A stretch of DNA of 12,575 bases. Origin: CAZPKH01 sp964587165. Its GTDB lineage: Bacteria; Bacteroidota; Bacteroidia; Bacteroidales; Muribaculaceae. The translations under genes were made by a program, and so were the position numbers. The stretch is taken from contig CAZPKH010000047.1 in assembly GCA_964587165.1 (NCBI GenBank), positions 1 to 12,575 of the forward strand, read 5' to 3'. Position 1 is the stretch's first letter, and each line of letters starts with the position of its first letter. Positions 6,482 through 12,575 of the stretch are shown one piece after another. Under the pieces are notes generated by a model, which saw nothing but the letters and a program-made list of their open reading frames with translations, was not told where the DNA came from and did no database searches.

Positions 6482-8212
6482 TCAGATATCGGGGTTGATG
6501 GCCTTGACCTGAAGCTGTATGGCCGAGGCGTCGGGGCGCGAGTGGCGCAGCTCCTCGATGGTGTAGCAGATGGTGAAGGGGCGGCCTGAGTGCACGGCTT
6601 CAAACTTGTCGGCCATATTGAAGGCTATGCCCGAGAGTACTTTGCCGGAAGTCTCGTCGACCATGTCGAGCTTGATATGCTCGAGGTTGCGACCCACAAG
6701 GCGCGATGTGCCGAAGTCGGTCACGCCGCGTGTGCAGAACACCGGCTTGGAGTTGCCGGGCCCGTAGGGGGCGAAGCGGCGGAGCATACCGATGAGGCGG
6801 TTGGTGAGCTGCGAGAATGTGATGAAGGCGTCGATATTCTGGCTGGGGGTGAGCTGCCACTCCTCGATGTTGCGCGACACATACTCCTCGAAGCGGCGGC
6901 GGAACTCGGGTATGTTCTCTTCGCGCAGCGAGAGCCCTACGGCGTAGGAGTGGCCGCCGAAATTCTCGAGCAGGTCGCGCTGGGCATTGATGGCCTTGTA
7001 TACGTCGAATCCCTGCACCGATCGCGACGATCCGGTGGCTATGCCTCCCGAGAGGGTGAGCACGACGGTGGGCTTGTAGTAGAGCTCGGTGATGCGCGAG
7101 GCGACGATGCCGATTATTCCCTTGTGCCAGTCTTTGTTGTAGATCACGATGGATCGCGAGTTGGACACACGGTCGGAGTGTTCGTCGAGTATGGCGTTGG
7201 CCTCCTCGGTGATCCGTTTGTCGAGCTCCTTGCGGTCTTTGTTGTACTGGTCGATCTCGTTGGCCTTGCGCAGAGCCTCGCTGAAGTCGCGCGACACGAG
7301 CAGCTCGACGGCTTCCGAACCGCACTGCATGCGCCCGGAGGCGTTGATGCGCGGGCCGATCTTGAACACCACGTCGCTTATGGTGAGCTCCTTGCCGGTG
7401 AGGCCGCAGATGCTTATGATGGCGCGCAGCCCCATGTTGGGGCTCGAGTTGAGGCGCCGCAGCCCCTGGTATGCGAGTATGCGGTTTTCGCCTACCATCG
7501 GCACAAGGTCGGCGGCTATGGAGACTGCCACCAGGTCGAGCATCGACTCAAGGTCGGCGGTGGGCATGTCGTTTGACATGGCGAACCCCTGCATGAATTT
7601 GTACCCTACGCCACATGCCGACAGGTGGGGGCAGGGGTATGTCGATCCTTCGAGCTTGGGGTTGAGTATGGCGGCAGCGTCCGGCAGCTGCTCGTCGCTC
7701 ATGTGGTGGTCGCAGATTATGAAATCGATGCCGAGCGATTTAGCATAAGCCACTTCGTCGATGGCCTTTATGCCGTAGTCGAGCACGATGATGAGCTTCA
7801 CCCCCTGCTCGGCGGCAGTGTCGATGCCTGCGCGCGACACACCGTAGCCGTCGTCGTAGCGGGTGGGTATGTAGTAGGTGATGTTAGAGTAGTAGGTCAA
7901 TAGGTACTTATACACGAGAGCCACCGCCGTGGTGCCGTCGACGTCGTAGTCGCCGTACACCATGATGCGCTCTTTAGCACCGAGGGCGCGGTTGAGGCGC
8001 TCGACGGCGCGATCCATTCCGGGCATGAGGAACGGGTCGTGGAGATTGCGCAGCGAGGGGTGGAAGAAACGCTCGGCTTCGTCGACGGTGCGGATGCCTC
8101 GCTCTGCCAGCAGCTCGCACACCGGCTCAACACCGGCGTATTTGCGCTCTAATGCCTCCTCGGCGTGCTTTTGTTCGTGTGTAAGGGCCTGGTAATTCCA
8201 TTTCCTTGTCAT
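6482..8212 (-). CDS. recJ: Single-stranded-DNA-specific 5'-3' exonuclease RecJ
   Basis: A 576-residue DHH-DHHA1 phosphoesterase. Visible motifs are YGDYDVDGTTA (86-96), DYGIKA (145-150), the signature CDHH (167-170), HLSACGVGYK (196-205), GPRINASGRM (286-295), DWHKGIIGIVASR (361-373) and the DHHA1 motif GGHSYAVGLSL (419-429). The aspartates and DHH histidines are the expected Mn2+ ligands. Length is normal for RecJ. The enzyme trims 5' single-stranded ends in RecF-pathway recombination, mismatch repair and base-excision repair, using ends exposed by RecQ, whose gene follows 23 bp downstream. The ATG at 8212-8210 lies 32 residues before the conserved part of the N-terminus. The long leader upstream may carry regulation. 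Confidence 0.95.
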   Translation of the reverse strand: MTRKWNYQALTHEQKHAEEALERKYAGVEPVCELLAERGIRTVDEAERFFHPSLRNLHDPFLMPGMDRAVERLNRALGAKERIMVYGDYDVDGTTAVALVYKYLLTYYSNITYYIPTRYDDGYGVSRAGIDTAAEQGVKLIIVLDYGIKAIDEVAYAKSLGIDFIICDHHMSDEQLPDAAAILNPKLEGSTYPCPHLSACGVGYKFMQGFAMSNDMPTADLESMLDLVAVSIAADLVPMVGENRILAYQGLRRLNSSPNMGLRAIISICGLTGKELTISDVVFKIGPRINASGRMQCGSEAVELLVSRDFSEALRKANEIDQYNKDRKELDKRITEEANAILDEHSDRVSNSRSIVIYNKDWHKGIIGIVASRITELYYKPTVVLTLSGGIATGSSRSVQGFDVYKAINAQRDLLENFGGHSYAVGLSLREENIPEFRRRFEEYVSRNIEEWQLTPSQNIDAFITFSQLTNRLIGMLRRFAPYGPGNSKPVFCTRGVTDFGTSRLVGRNLEHIKLDMVDETSGKVLSGIAFNMADKFEAVHSGRPFTICYTIEELRHSRPDASAIQLQVKAINPDI

Positions 8213-8284
8213 TTATGTTGTTTTTTTATAATCGTGGCAGGGGTGGCCGCTGCAGTGAGGGCCACGCTGAGGGGAGGTGATGAA

Positions 8285-8358
8285 TAAGCACACCGCGGGC
8301 GGGAGCTTCGGGGACCATAATCGCGCTGCGGTGCTTACAGATTAGCACCCGGCGGCAG
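8285..8358 (-). promoter_or_regulatory. Mutually exclusive hairpins in the recJ leader (candidate RNA switch)
   Basis: In plus-strand coordinates, GCGGTGCTTA (8328-8337) can pair with TAAGCA...CCGC (8285-8296, with a 2-nt bulge), a 10-bp stem. Part of the same segment, GGTGCT (8330-8335), can instead pair with AGCACC (8344-8349) around an 8-nt loop, extended by CTGC (8326-8329) with GCAG (8355-8358). Both cannot form together. In the recJ RNA the second option is upstream and would form first. It matches no riboswitch class I know; the role is inference. Confidence 0.35.
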
Positions 8359-8452
8359 AGTATGGGTATATATTGATTCCTTTAAGGTGGAAATTGCTAA
8401 AATGTATACAGGGGAGTATTAGGCAGCAGTGGCGGCCGAATATTCCCTCACG

Positions 8453-8460
8453 CAAATTTA
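8453..8460 (-). promoter_or_regulatory. Putative recJ-recQ promoter (-7 element)
   Basis: On the minus strand TAAATTTG matches TAnnTTTG. It lies just downstream of the synthetase terminator, where a new promoter is expected. The upstream -33 element is not a clear TTTG: only a GGTTTTTCC run at about 8473-8481 is near the right distance. If used, the recJ leader is about 235 nt. Confidence 0.5.
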
Positions 8461-8504
8461 CGTATAATATGTGGAAAAACCGCGTGGTTTCATACTAATT
8501 AACC

Positions 8505-8535
8505 AAAAAAAATGCCGCCCCGCCGCGGTGCGGCA
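8505..8535 (-). terminator. Rho-independent terminator of the acyl-CoA synthetase gene
   Basis: On the minus strand TGCCGC-A-CC pairs with GG-G-GCGGCA (8513-8535) around a GCGGC loop, with one A/G mismatch. It is followed directly by eight T (8505-8512). It begins 34 bp after the stop codon. This is the clearest textbook terminator in the window. Confidence 0.9.
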
Positions 8536-8569
8536 AGTCGGCAGTACAATGGGGGTGAAAGGGGAGGCG

Positions 8570-10234
8570 TCAGCTGTAGAGGAATCGCTTGATGGAGCGT
8601 TTGGGGGTCTTTTCAAATTCGTTAGGCACGAGCTGTATGTGCTGTATGCGCTCGTAGGCTGCCACGCGCGAATTGAGGTCGGCCATAAGTTTCTCCATCA
8701 GTTTAGGCAGTTTCTCCTGCGAGATGCCGTGGGCGTCGAGGGCTTCGTAGTCGGGGTACACAAGGGCCGTGAGCCCTTTGCCGCGCTCTACGATGAGGCT
8801 TTCGGCCACAAACGGCATGTTGTTGAGCTTGGCTTCGATCTCCTCGGGGTATATGTTCTGGCCGGTGGCCGAGAGTATCATGGTCTTATATCGCCCTTTG
8901 ATGAAGATTGTGCCGTCGGGCGATATGGTGCCCATGTCGCCGGTATGAAGCCAGCCGTCGGGGTCGAGCACGGCGGCGGTGGCCTCGGGGTTGCGGTAGT
9001 ACCCCTGCATGACGTTCTCGCCGCGGACGCATATCTCGCCGGGTATGCGCTCGGGGTCGGAGCTGCCGTCGACTTTCGAGTGCATCAGCCCCGGCAGAGT
9101 GCGCCCCGACGATGTGGGTATGAATTGGCGCCAGGGGGTATAGCTGATAAGCGGGCCGCACTCGGTCATGCCGTACCCCACGGTGAACGGGAAGCGGATG
9201 CGGTGCAGGAAAGCCTCGACTTCGGCGTTGAGCGGCGCGCCGCCCACGATCACCTCCTCAAATTCGCCTCCGAAGGCTTTGATGAGCTGATCGCGTATCT
9301 TGTTGTAGACCACGCGGCGCACCCCCGGTATGGCCGTGAGGCGACGCACGGAGGGCTTGGCGAGCATGGGCTGGATCTTGCGGCGGTATATCTTCTCGAG
9401 GATCAGTGGCACGCATATCACGAGGTTGGGACGCACTTTGGCCATAGCTGCCAGGATGACGGCTGGCGAGGGGAGACGCCCCAGCACGGTGATGTGGGTG
9501 CCGACGGCCAGGGGCACGAGCATGTCGAATGCGCAGCCGTAGGCGTGTGCCAGCGGCAGGAACGACAGGGCGCGGGTGCCGCGGCGGTGGAGCTTCGACT
9601 CGATGCCGAACACAACGTTGCCGCACAGCGAGTTGAGCGGAAGCATTACTCCTTTGGAGAATCCGGTGGTGCCGGAGGTGTAGTTTATCTCGGCGAGCGA
9701 TTCAGGCGGGAGCTCGGGGTAGACGATGTCGTTCGGCGTGTACCCCTCGGGGTAGCGGCGCTGAAACTCGCGGGTGGTCGACTCGACGGCGCGTGCAAAC
9801 TGCTGCGAGCGTTGGGCAAGGATGCTGAACGGTGTGCCGAGAGTCACGGCGGCGCGTATGCGCGGCATACGGTCGAGCTCCATGCCGTTGCGCCATATCG
9901 ATTCGTCGATCAGCAGCAGCTTTGACTCGGAGTGGTGTATGATATGCTGGGCATCGGCTGTCGAGAAGTCGTGCAGCACGGGCACAATGACAGCGCCGTA
10001 GGTCAGCACTGTCATGTATGCCACGATCCATTCCACCGAGTTTTTGCCCATCAGAGCTACCTTGTCGCCACGCTTTATGCCCGATAGTTCGAGCAGGATA
10101 TGTCCGCGAGCGATGTGGCGCGCCAGATCGCGGTATGTCATGGTGACATCCGAAGAGTAGTCGGTGAGAGCCGGCAAATCCCAGTTGTCGCGGAAGCTCT
10201 GGGCGTAGATCTGTAGTAGGTTCTCTTTGAGCAT
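8570..10234 (-). CDS. fadD: AMP-binding acyl-CoA synthetase (long-chain fatty acid-CoA ligase type)
   Basis: A 554-residue adenylate-forming enzyme of the ANL superfamily. The P-loop is YTSGTTGFSKG (185-195). VGYGMTECGP (352-361) is the ATP/substrate motif, GWLHTGDMG (427-435) holds the ribose-binding Asp, and GRYKTMILSATGQNIYPEEIE (447-467) is the hinge and long-chain-type signature. TPKRSIKR (543-550) near the C-terminus probably supplies the catalytic lysine. It activates a fatty or related carboxylic acid to acyl-AMP and then acyl-CoA. Chain length cannot be read from the sequence, so the symbol is by analogy. No signal peptide is seen; it is probably cytoplasmic or membrane-associated. 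It lies 93 bp downstream of trxA and has its own strong terminator. No promoter match was found in the gap, so read-through from trxA is possible. Confidence 0.9.
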   Translation of the reverse strand: MLKENLLQIYAQSFRDNWDLPALTDYSSDVTMTYRDLARHIARGHILLELSGIKRGDKVALMGKNSVEWIVAYMTVLTYGAVIVPVLHDFSTADAQHIIHHSESKLLLIDESIWRNGMELDRMPRIRAAVTLGTPFSILAQRSQQFARAVESTTREFQRRYPEGYTPNDIVYPELPPESLAEINYTSGTTGFSKGVMLPLNSLCGNVVFGIESKLHRRGTRALSFLPLAHAYGCAFDMLVPLAVGTHITVLGRLPSPAVILAAMAKVRPNLVICVPLILEKIYRRKIQPMLAKPSVRRLTAIPGVRRVVYNKIRDQLIKAFGGEFEEVIVGGAPLNAEVEAFLHRIRFPFTVGYGMTECGPLISYTPWRQFIPTSSGRTLPGLMHSKVDGSSDPERIPGEICVRGENVMQGYYRNPEATAAVLDPDGWLHTGDMGTISPDGTIFIKGRYKTMILSATGQNIYPEEIEAKLNNMPFVAESLIVERGKGLTALVYPDYEALDAHGISQEKLPKLMEKLMADLNSRVAAYERIQHIQLVPNEFEKTPKRSIKRFLYS

Positions 10235-10291
10235 AAGTGGCGGTGGTGGATGGTGTGTTGTGTGTGTGAGAAAAGTGTGTTGAGTCGTGGC

Positions 10292-10324
10292 AGAGCGGCC
10301 AGACGGAGCTTGCGCTCCGGCTCT
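10292..10324. other. Hairpin between trxA and the acyl-CoA synthetase gene
   Basis: CGGAGC (10304-10309) pairs perfectly with GCTCCG (10314-10319) around TTGC. An outer AGAGC (10292-10296) pairs with GCTCT (10320-10324) across a 7-nt one-sided bulge. It lies just after the trxA stop on the minus strand but is not followed by a T-run. It may be a weak terminator or a processing or stability element between the two genes. Confidence 0.5.
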
Positions 10325-10327
10325 CTG

Positions 10328-10624
10328 CTACATGAACTCGCGCAGCTTGGCTTCGAGGTCGGCGGCCTGCTGCACACCGCTTGCACGGTATTTCACTTCA
10401 CCGTCCTTGAAGATGATGAGCGTCGGCACCGACTGGATGCGGTACTGAGCGGCAAGTGCCTGATTCTTATCAACATCGATGGTGAGGATGCGGGCATCGT
10501 CGCCGATACGCTGTTTGAGGTTCTCAAGTATGGGGTGCATCATCTTGCACGGTCCACACCATGTGGCAAAGAAATCGACGAGGGTCGGTTTTTCGCTTTT
10601 GATTGCGTCGGTAAATTCACTCAT
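10328..10624 (-). CDS. trxA: Thioredoxin
   Basis: A 98-residue single-domain thioredoxin. The active site is WCGPC (22-26), the cis-proline motif is SVPT (65-68), and VDFFATW before the active site and TLIIFKDGE after the cis-proline are typical. There is no signal peptide, so it acts as a cytoplasmic disulfide reductase, presumably recycled by thioredoxin reductase encoded elsewhere. The length is slightly short of the usual 105-110 because the N-terminal strand is trimmed. ATG at 10624-10622 is the natural start. The leader contains a 9-bp perfect hairpin (10649-10679). No TAnnTTTG promoter is evident in the gap upstream. Confidence 0.95.
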   Translation of the reverse strand: MSEFTDAIKSEKPTLVDFFATWCGPCKMMHPILENLKQRIGDDARILTIDVDKNQALAAQYRIQSVPTLIIFKDGEVKYRASGVQQAADLEAKLREFM

Positions 10625-10648
10625 GATAATAGTTTGTTTTTAGTTTTT

Positions 10649-10679
10649 CAAGCCCGGGAGCACACTGCATCCGGGCTTG
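10649..10679. other. Perfect hairpin in the trxA leader
   Basis: CAAGCCCGG (10649-10657) and CCGGGCTTG (10671-10679) form a perfect 9-bp stem with a 13-nt loop, 25 bp before the trxA ATG. On the minus strand it is followed by an A-rich stretch (AAAAACTAAAAACAAACT) rather than T, so it is not a typical terminator. It may stabilise the trxA 5' end. Confidence 0.6.
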
Positions 10680-10706
10680 GGTGTAAGTGATTTACCTATA
10701 TAACAC

Positions 10707-10741
10707 TCAGGCACCCTTGAAAGTTCGCCGGGGGTGCCTGA
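10707..10741 (-). terminator. Hairpin terminator after the FKBP gene
   Basis: On the minus strand TCAGGCACCC and GGGTGCCTGA form a perfect 10-bp stem (10707-10716 with 10732-10741) around a 15-nt loop, 21 bp after the stop of the isomerase gene. A moderately T-rich GTGTTATATAGG follows. It probably ends the glyS-lemA-FKBP unit. Confidence 0.7.
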
Positions 10742-10762
10742 ATGGTGCTACAGTGCAAGCGG

Positions 10763-11338
10763 CTATTTTGAGCCTATCTCGTAGCGATATATATCTTTGA
10801 GCTTGAGGTCGAACACGAGGGTCGAGCTGGCGGGGATCTTTCCGGCCACGGTCGAGCCGTACCCCTGGGCGAAAGGCACGACGAGGCGCACCGAGTCGCC
10901 CACATGCATGGTCTGCAGGGCTATCTGCATACCCTGGATGGTGGCCGACACTTTGGTGCGGTAGGTGGAGTCGGCAAGCTCGTAGGATGAGTCGATCACG
11001 GTTCCGTCGTAGAGCGTAAGCTTATACTTTGTGTCGACGGTGCTGGTGAGCATGGGGATGAGGTTGCCGGCTGTGGCGCGGCGGTCGTTAAACCAGTGGA
11101 TGAGCACCTGAGCCTCGGGGTTCCATGCCGGAATGATGACGTCGTAGAATGGTGTGCCGTCAGCCTCGGTGATGGCTTTTTGAGCCTCGTACCATGAGGT
11201 GTTGGTCTGACGCCATTCAAGCTGCTCGTCGGATTCGTCGGCATCGGAGTCGGTGGAGCAAGCGGTGCCGGCTGCTATCAGGGCAACGGCGGCGGCGCAT
11301 TGTGCGATTCTTAGGTATAATCTGCGCAGTGGTGTCAT
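10763..11338 (-). CDS. FKBP-type peptidyl-prolyl cis-trans isomerase lipoprotein
   Basis: From the ATG at 11338-11336 the protein is 191 residues. A longer reading from a TTG one codon earlier adds nothing, so the ATG is preferred. Residues 1-27 are a lipoprotein signal peptide with lipobox AAGTAC (Cys at residue 27), followed by an acidic stretch DSDADESDEQ that suits a lipid-anchored envelope protein. The C-terminal half is an FKBP domain: LYDGTVIDSSY, MQIALQTMHVGDSVRLVVPFAQGYG, and IPASSTLVFDLKLKDI at its end. It should catalyse proline isomerisation or assist folding of envelope proteins. Its first base overlaps the last base of the lemA stop (TGATG), implying translational coupling. A hairpin terminator follows. 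Part of the FKBP catalytic pocket is less conserved than in E. coli FkpA, so activity is likely but not certain. Confidence 0.85.
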   Translation of the reverse strand: MTPLRRLYLRIAQCAAAVALIAAGTACSTDSDADESDEQLEWRQTNTSWYEAQKAITEADGTPFYDVIIPAWNPEAQVLIHWFNDRRATAGNLIPMLTSTVDTKYKLTLYDGTVIDSSYELADSTYRTKVSATIQGMQIALQTMHVGDSVRLVVPFAQGYGSTVAGKIPASSTLVFDLKLKDIYRYEIGSK

Positions 11339-11958
11339 CAAAATTCTACTTTAGGAGCGTTTTTGGCGTTGTCGTCGGCCTTGAACGGGGTGCGACGCTC
11401 GAATCCGAAGATGCCGGCCAGGATGTTGGCCGGGAATCGGCGCACTTTGTTGTTGTATTCCTGTACGGCTTCGTTGTACTTGATTCGCTCGGTCTCGATG
11501 CGGTTTTCGGTGCCTTCGAGCTGAGCCTGCAGCCCCAGGAAGTTTTCGCCGGCGGTGAGGGTGGGGTATGCTTCGTGCACGGCGTTTACATATATGCCGA
11601 GGGCCGAGCTGAGTTGCTGCTGCTTCTGCCGGTACTCTTCGATAGATGCTTCGGAGGTGTCGTCGGCAGTGGCCGAATTGGCCGCGTTGTAGGCGTCCTG
11701 CAGGCCGGCGCGGGCTGCCGTTACAGCTTCGAGGGTGCCGCTCTCGTGGGAGGCGTACCCTTTGACGGTGTTCACCAGGTTGGGTATCAGGTCGGCGCGA
11801 CGCTGGTAGGCTGCCTCTACATTGGCCCACTGTGCGGTGACTTGCTCGTCGAGGGGCACAAGCGAATTGTAGGCGCTGAAAGCCCAGAAGAATAGTATCA
11901 GAGCCACGGCGGCTATCACTATCCAGGTGGTATTTAGATTCTTACCGTTGATATTCAT
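11338..11958 (-). CDS. lemA: LemA family protein
   Basis: A 206-residue protein with an N-terminal membrane anchor (about residues 11-28, TWIVIAAVALILFFWAFS) and a long helical domain. The family signature is clear: YNSLVPLDEQVTAQWANVE and QRRADLIPNLVNTVKGYASHE (about 30-73), then ENFLGLQAQLEGTENRI, and YNEAVQEYNNKVRRFPANI near the end, followed by FGFERRTPFKA. LemA proteins are widespread four-helix membrane proteins of poorly known biochemical role. The gene is 48 bp downstream of glyS, and its stop overlaps the FKBP start by one base. Start ATG at 11958-11956 is well placed before the membrane segment. Confidence 0.93.
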   Translation of the reverse strand: MNINGKNLNTTWIVIAAVALILFFWAFSAYNSLVPLDEQVTAQWANVEAAYQRRADLIPNLVNTVKGYASHESGTLEAVTAARAGLQDAYNAANSATADDTSEASIEEYRQKQQQLSSALGIYVNAVHEAYPTLTAGENFLGLQAQLEGTENRIETERIKYNEAVQEYNNKVRRFPANILAGIFGFERRTPFKADDNAKNAPKVEF

Positions 11959-12006
11959 GCTTCATCAGGTTTTGTCGATGTGAGGTAAAAGGGGGCGGCG
12001 AGGCGA

Positions 12007-12575
12007 TCAGAGCTTGCGCAGCAGCGAGGTCATGCTGACCTTGCCGTGTATGATCGACTGCAGCTCGGAGGCTGCCACGCGCACCTGCTCCATTGAGTCG
12101 CGCTCGCGCAGGGTGACGGTGCCGTCGTCGAGTGTCTGATGGTCGACGGTGATACAGTAGGGGGTGCCGATGGCATCCTGACGGCGGTAGCGCTTGCCGA
12201 TGGAGTCTTTCTCGTCGTAGCGTGTGGCGAAGTCGAATTTGAGTGTGTCGACTATCTCGCGGGCTTTCTCGGGGAGGCCGTCCTTGCGCACCAGAGGCAT
12301 CACTGCGCATTTCACCGGGGCGAGAGCTGCCGGCAGGTGGAGCACTACGCGCGAATCGCCGCCGTCGAGCTTCTGCTCCTCGTAGCTGGAGGCGAGCACG
12401 GTGAGGAACATACGGTCGACGCCGATCGATGTCTCGATGACGTAGGGCACGTAGCTCTCGTTGAGCTCGGGATCAAAATATTTGATGTTCTTGCCGGAGA
12501 ATTTCTCGTGCTGGCTCAGGTCGAAGTTGGTGCGGGAGTGTATACCTTCCACTTCTTTGAATCCGAACGGCATCA
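12007..12575 (-). CDS. glyS: Glycyl-tRNA synthetase, single-chain type, C-terminal part (cut by window edge)
   Basis: The frame is open from the window edge to the stop at 12009-12007, giving 188 visible residues and part of one more codon. It contains the end of the catalytic domain with FGFKEVEGIHSRTNFDL and the class II motif 3 region YVPYVIETSIGVDRMFLTVL. The anticodon-binding domain follows: HLPAALAPVKCAVMPLVRKDG, DAIGTPYCITVDHQTLDDGTVTLRERDSMEQVRV. This pattern belongs to the eukaryote-like homodimeric enzyme, not the alpha2-beta2 form, as expected in Bacteroidetes. It charges tRNA-Gly in the cytoplasm. The full protein is usually a little over 500 residues, so about a third is here. 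The apparent Met at 12573 is internal, not the start. It leads the lemA-FKBP cluster. Confidence 0.95.
   Translation of the reverse strand, partial: MPFGFKEVEGIHSRTNFDLSQHEKFSGKNIKYFDPELNESYVPYVIETSIGVDRMFLTVLASSYEEQKLDGGDSRVVLHLPAALAPVKCAVMPLVRKDGLPEKAREIVDTLKFDFATRYDEKDSIGKRYRRQDAIGTPYCITVDHQTLDDGTVTLRERDSMEQVRVAASELQSIIHGKVSMTSLLRKL

Larger units (their letters stand above)
8213..8569. other. Intergenic region between the acyl-CoA synthetase gene and recJ
   Basis: These 357 bp contain, in the minus-strand direction of transcription, the synthetase terminator (8505-8535), a putative recJ promoter (8453-8460), the structured leader hairpins (8285-8358) and a further hairpin GTGGCC/GGCCAC (8243-8265). 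The last 20 bp before recJ are A/T-rich. I see no gene beyond a 30-codon frame of doubtful meaning. Confidence 0.65.

Noticed and set aside
6590..7576. 328-codon open frame on the plus strand
   Set aside because: Antisense to recJ with no recognisable motif; a by-product of biased codon use.
8226..8318. 30-codon minus-strand frame in the recJ leader (starts MVPEAPARG)
   Set aside because: Composition looks random and it overlaps the leader hairpins. A frame this short arises by chance; it could be a leader peptide, but nothing supports translation.
8326..8440. Cobalamin-riboswitch-like words (GCCACTG, CTGTAAGC) in the recJ leader
   Set aside because: The words occur in the wrong order and without the rest of the conserved core, and the downstream genes are DNA repair enzymes, not cobalamin-related.
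8471..9925. 484-codon open frame on the plus strand
   Set aside because: It lies antisense to the acyl-CoA synthetase gene, which has all family motifs. The frame reads as low-complexity Val/Ala/Gly/His residues typical of the antisense of a GC-rich gene, and it crosses the terminator.

Overview
The window looks like a chromosomal stretch from a Bacteroidales bacterium, probably a gut Muribaculaceae-type genome. Three things point there. Promoter-like sites match the Bacteroidetes pattern (TTTG, a gap of about 19-20, then TAnnTTTG). There are no clear Shine-Dalgarno sites, only A/T-rich leaders. Two secreted proteins end in a short YYNLQGVRVDNPxNG-type tail common in this order. The family-level placement is inference. 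A run of exactly 100 N (4257-4356) shows that this is a scaffolded draft assembly.

Layout. The left edge holds the first 175 codons of valS (minus strand), divergent from two plus-strand genes for exported proteins (947-2383 and 2834-4141). These two proteins are unrecognised. They share a plan of signal peptide, beta-rich modules and a near-identical C-terminal tail, and each gene has its own promoter. Their last 34 codons plus the following terminator hairpin form one 170-bp block, present twice with about 10 differences by eye. Each block is followed by an intergenic repeat system: a 24-bp arm sequence (three copies spaced exactly 35 bp after the first gene) and a 91-bp palindromic element with 12-bp inverted ends enclosing two hairpins. 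The assembly gap lies inside a copy of this element.

From 4524 to the right edge every gene is on the minus strand. The order of transcription is: glyS (C-terminal part), lemA and an FKBP-type prolyl isomerase lipoprotein, likely one operon; then trxA; then an AMP-binding acyl-CoA synthetase with a strong terminator; then recJ and recQ, 23 bp apart and probably co-transcribed for RecF-pathway DNA repair. recJ is preceded by a 5' leader of roughly 235 nt with two mutually exclusive hairpins.

Most of the window is housekeeping. The unusual part is the 2.28-4.51 kb region, where a C-terminal-tail/terminator cassette and a structured repeat family sit behind two exported-protein genes. I see no phage, transposase, CRISPR, tRNA or rRNA genes.
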